Source of the DNA: Dillenia suffruticosa
Lineage: Eukaryota; Streptophyta; Magnoliopsida; Dilleniales; Dilleniaceae
NCBI GenBank assembly: GCA_033439265.1
Contig: JAVTVX010000027.1
Location: 13,593,001 to 13,657,000 of the forward strand
Length of the DNA stretch: 64,000 nucleotides
Direction: 5' to 3'
Each line of letters opens with the position of its first letter. Within the stretch, counting starts at the first letter, position 1. This document shows, piece after piece, positions 62,042-64,000 of the stretch. The notes under the pieces are model-generated. The model was given only the letters and a program-made list of their open reading frames with translations. It did not search any database and had not been told where the DNA came from. The position numbers and the translations under genes are program-made.

Positions 62042-62300
62042 AGTATGAGATCCGGCCTCTGTGGCCGGATCTCAGTGGGGGAGGTGCTGTGGTGCCTCCC
62101 CCGCCGTTGAAAGCAGCTCGGGGGAGGGGCGCTGCGGTGCCTTCCCCGCCGTTGAAAGAAGCCCGGGGGATGGGCGCTGCCCCTCCCCCGGTCGGCCCCG
62201 CCCGCGAAGATGCGGGCGGGGCCACCCCGCCGTTGAAAGCAGGCCGGGGGAGGGGCGTTGCCCTTCCCCCGCCACAATCCGGCGGCATTGCCGCCGGAAC

Positions 62301-62340
<40 letters not shown>

Positions 62341-62453
62341 AGAGAGAGAGAGTAGCTCGTTGGAGGGAGACCACCGCGGGGAAGAGAGGGAGAGGAGGAA
62401 AAGAGGGAGAGGAAAGTGGGGGAAAAGAGGTAGAAGAAAAAAGCATTAAAAAT
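62042..62453. repeat. GC-rich block with minisatellite, hairpin and GA microsatellite in the CACTA end
   Basis: A perfect 11-bp inverted repeat with a 5-nt loop (62047-62073, GAGATCCGGCC arms) opens the block. Three CCGCCGTTGAAAG units at 62101, 62146 and 62227 are each followed by a CGGGGGAGGGGCG-like stretch. Then come (GA)n with a G8 interruption (62302-62352) and GAGGAAA-rich DNA. The Arg/Pro/Gly frames on both strands come from composition. It is comparable in position and composition to the GC-rich block at 7400-7640 in the small CACTA element. Confidence 0.85.
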
Positions 62454-62454
62454 T

Positions 62455-62821
62455 TTTTGCAACGAATTCAGCGACGAACACGCTGTTCGTCACTCAAATC
62501 AGCGACGAACTGCGCGTTCGTCGCTGAGAGCAGCGACGAACTGAGCGTTCGTCGCTGAGAGCAGCAACGAAATTAGTTCTTGTCGCTCAAATCTGTGACA
62601 AATTCGTTTTCGTCGCAACTTTAGCGACGAAATTTGTTTTCGTCGCAAATTCAGCGACGAGGAATGATTTCGTCGCTAAGTTAGTTACGAAGTTTTTTTC
62701 GTTGCTAATATCGTTGGAAAATGGTAATGAAATTTTTTTTCGCTACCAAATTCGTCGCAAAATAGCAACAAAAAAAATTTGTCGCAAAGGTCCGTCGCAA
62801 ATTCCGTGTTTTTTTGTAGTG
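62455..62821. repeat. Subterminal repeat array and 5' tip of the large CACTA element
   Basis: More than a dozen GCGACGAA/TTCGTCGC words in both orientations, ending with the tip TTTTTTTGTAGTG at 62821. Some words sit as near palindromes, for example CAGCGACGAACTG followed by GCGTTCGTCGCTGAGAG, repeated twice (62500-62560). Confidence 0.92.
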
Positions 62822-64000
62822 TGAATCTACCTTAATTTTCACAATCCAAGAATTTTTGAATGTGGTATAAATTTTGATCTCCATGAACTCTCAAGTGTTG
62901 GTGTTCCCTTATTCTTCCTTTTTGTTAAAAAAGTATATGAATTTTTTTTTTATCTCCCTTGCTTAAACAAAAAAAGGAAGAGCCTTTTATTAAATATAAA
63001 AACTCACGTTTTTAACTTACAAAGAAAACCAACTTGTTTTGAATTTCAAAACAAAGGGGAGTTGGAATTAGTTTGTGTACAAAAAACTACTCAATCTTTT
63101 TCCTTTATATTTTGAATCTCAAAAAAAGGTTTGGGTCAGGTCAAACCCACATGGACGACCCAATTCCTATTTCCAACATCTTCCACTCATACATGAGGTT
63201 TATATCTGCATTTAGTTCAGTCATTTTCATAGAATATCAATTTCATACAAGCAAATGAATTGTATAACCAACGAGTACATCAAGAGTTTAGAACTATACA
63301 CCAATTAAGAATACATAGCAGCTCATCATTTAACACAATGAGAATATAAAATCTCGTTATATTTTAGACTTCTTTTAACCATATAGAATTAACGTATCTC
63401 TTGTCTCTCAAAGAATACAAACAAGAGTGTACTTGATTCAACTCAAATTATGTATTCACAATTATGTTTTTAAACATTAAGTAAAAAACATAACTGACCG
63501 GCTTGTGAATACAAAGTGACGTGTCGCTATAAGAGATAGTTTTCCTTTCACACTATTATCTATCTACTCCATTTTAACTGCTTTCCTAGATATGCACCGC
63601 AAAACCAAATCAATCATGATTTCTTGGTAGCATACTAAAATAGTATTACTAAAATAAAGTTTTAACGAACAGACGAAAGTTCTAAGGGTATTGAATGAGA
63701 TTAAGTGTAAACATTTGGATCTCACATAATGAGGTAGAGAGATTCATTAACTTATTACCCATAGGGTTACAAAAGCACACGTAGTATAAAATATATGCTA
63801 CGATATTTTTTCTACTTAATTAGAAGTGTATGTCTCTTTTTCAAAATGATAATGTATCGTACAAGTTTTAGTTTAAGTGTACCATAACACTCAACTTGAC
63901 TTTCTCTTCTTATAAGTCCTCCATGATCATTACAATTTCAAGAGAAAACCACATCTGGATTATAGATAAGTATAATAGATTATGAGAAATCCATTTCGAT
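62822..64000 (-). mobile_element. Left end of another copia element of the first family (cut by the window end)
   Basis: An LTR part ends at 63178 (TTTCCAACA), followed by TCTTCCACTCATACATGAGG and sequence alignable to 19469-20290 in the right-arm element (3' spacer before RNase H), with the same orientation. It includes the ACATAGCAGCTCA and GCACACGTAGTATAAAATAT stretches. The left LTR edge is unclear: the CACTA tip at 62821 may have cut into it. No coding part lies inside the window. Confidence 0.75.

Larger units (their letters stand above)
56400..62821 (-). mobile_element. Large CACTA (En/Spm) element, coding, left end not found
   Basis: The right boundary is the tip TTTTTTTGTAGTG ending at 62821, with a GCGACGAA/TTCGTCGC subterminal array at 62455-62790. 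Inside, on the - strand, come a TNPD/TNP2-type gene (60825-58709) and then a TNPA-type gene (58415-56419), the usual order for this superfamily. The 5' tip matches CACTACAAAAAAACACGG of the 1.88-kb element at 6232-8111. No matching tip occurs to the left within the window down to 54 kb, so the element is truncated or its left part was replaced. The left coordinate given is only the end of the coding region. Confidence 0.85.

Noticed and set aside
62017..62462. Pro/Arg/Gly-rich frames on both strands
   Set aside because: GC-rich minisatellite and GA tract in the CACTA end.
1..64000. CRISPR arrays, operons, rRNA genes
   Set aside because: No regularly spaced repeats with unique spacers, no polycistronic gene layout and no rRNA signature; the gene structures are those of a plant nucleus.

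Overview
The window is AT-rich plant nuclear DNA, most likely from a eudicot. Two intron-containing genes with plant-only architectures sit in a dense bed of decayed transposable elements. Only these two host genes can be supported from the sequence. (1) An R2R3-MYB gene at 893-2229 (+) has three exons of 133, 130 and 802 nt and encodes 354 aa, closest in motif to the MYB53/92/93 group. (2) A clade-A-unlike, PAPP2C-type protein phosphatase 2C gene at 39505-46603 (+) has five exons and encodes 283 aa. Both keep clean GT-AG splice sites, reading frame and catalytic or DNA-binding residues.

Layout: 1-890, MYB promoter; 893-2229, MYB; 3761-4194, solo copia LTR with a 5-bp target duplication; 6232-8111, a complete 1.88-kb non-autonomous CACTA element with a TCG target duplication; 8112-12067, AT-rich DNA with no recognisable gene. 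From 12068 to about 38250 lies a nested copia complex. It holds a + element (12136-~19012) and a - element (~19013-31203) facing each other 3'-end to 3'-end, so they form a giant divergent inverted repeat centred near 19.0 kb. A 68-bp direct repeat flanks the whole block. Part of the right arm together with a neighbouring LTR was tandemly duplicated (24043-28860 and 28878-32742); the first unit then lost about 1.47 kb and gained a 2.42-kb LTR-like insertion (24101-26519). A further - strand copia element occupies 31667-~38245. After the PP2C gene, 46604-49904 is gene-poor, and 49905-53986 is a 3'-truncated, better-preserved copia element (-).

The right end (about 56.4-62.8 kb) is the coding part of a large CACTA (En/Spm) element on the - strand. 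Its TNPA-like gene is open across five exons, but its TNPD/TNP2 transposase has lost the catalytic core and carries an in-frame stop. Its terminus (ending 62821) shares the tip and the subterminal GCGACGAA repeats of the 1.88-kb element, so the two are autonomous-type and non-autonomous relatives. From 62822 to the window end another copy of the first copia family begins.

I see no CRISPR array, operon, rRNA or functional tRNA gene. The most unusual material is structural: the inverted element pair, the tandem duplication with later indels, a shared Asp-to-Asn change in the integrase core of three copia copies, and the mismatch between an intact TNPA and a gutted TNPD in the CACTA element.
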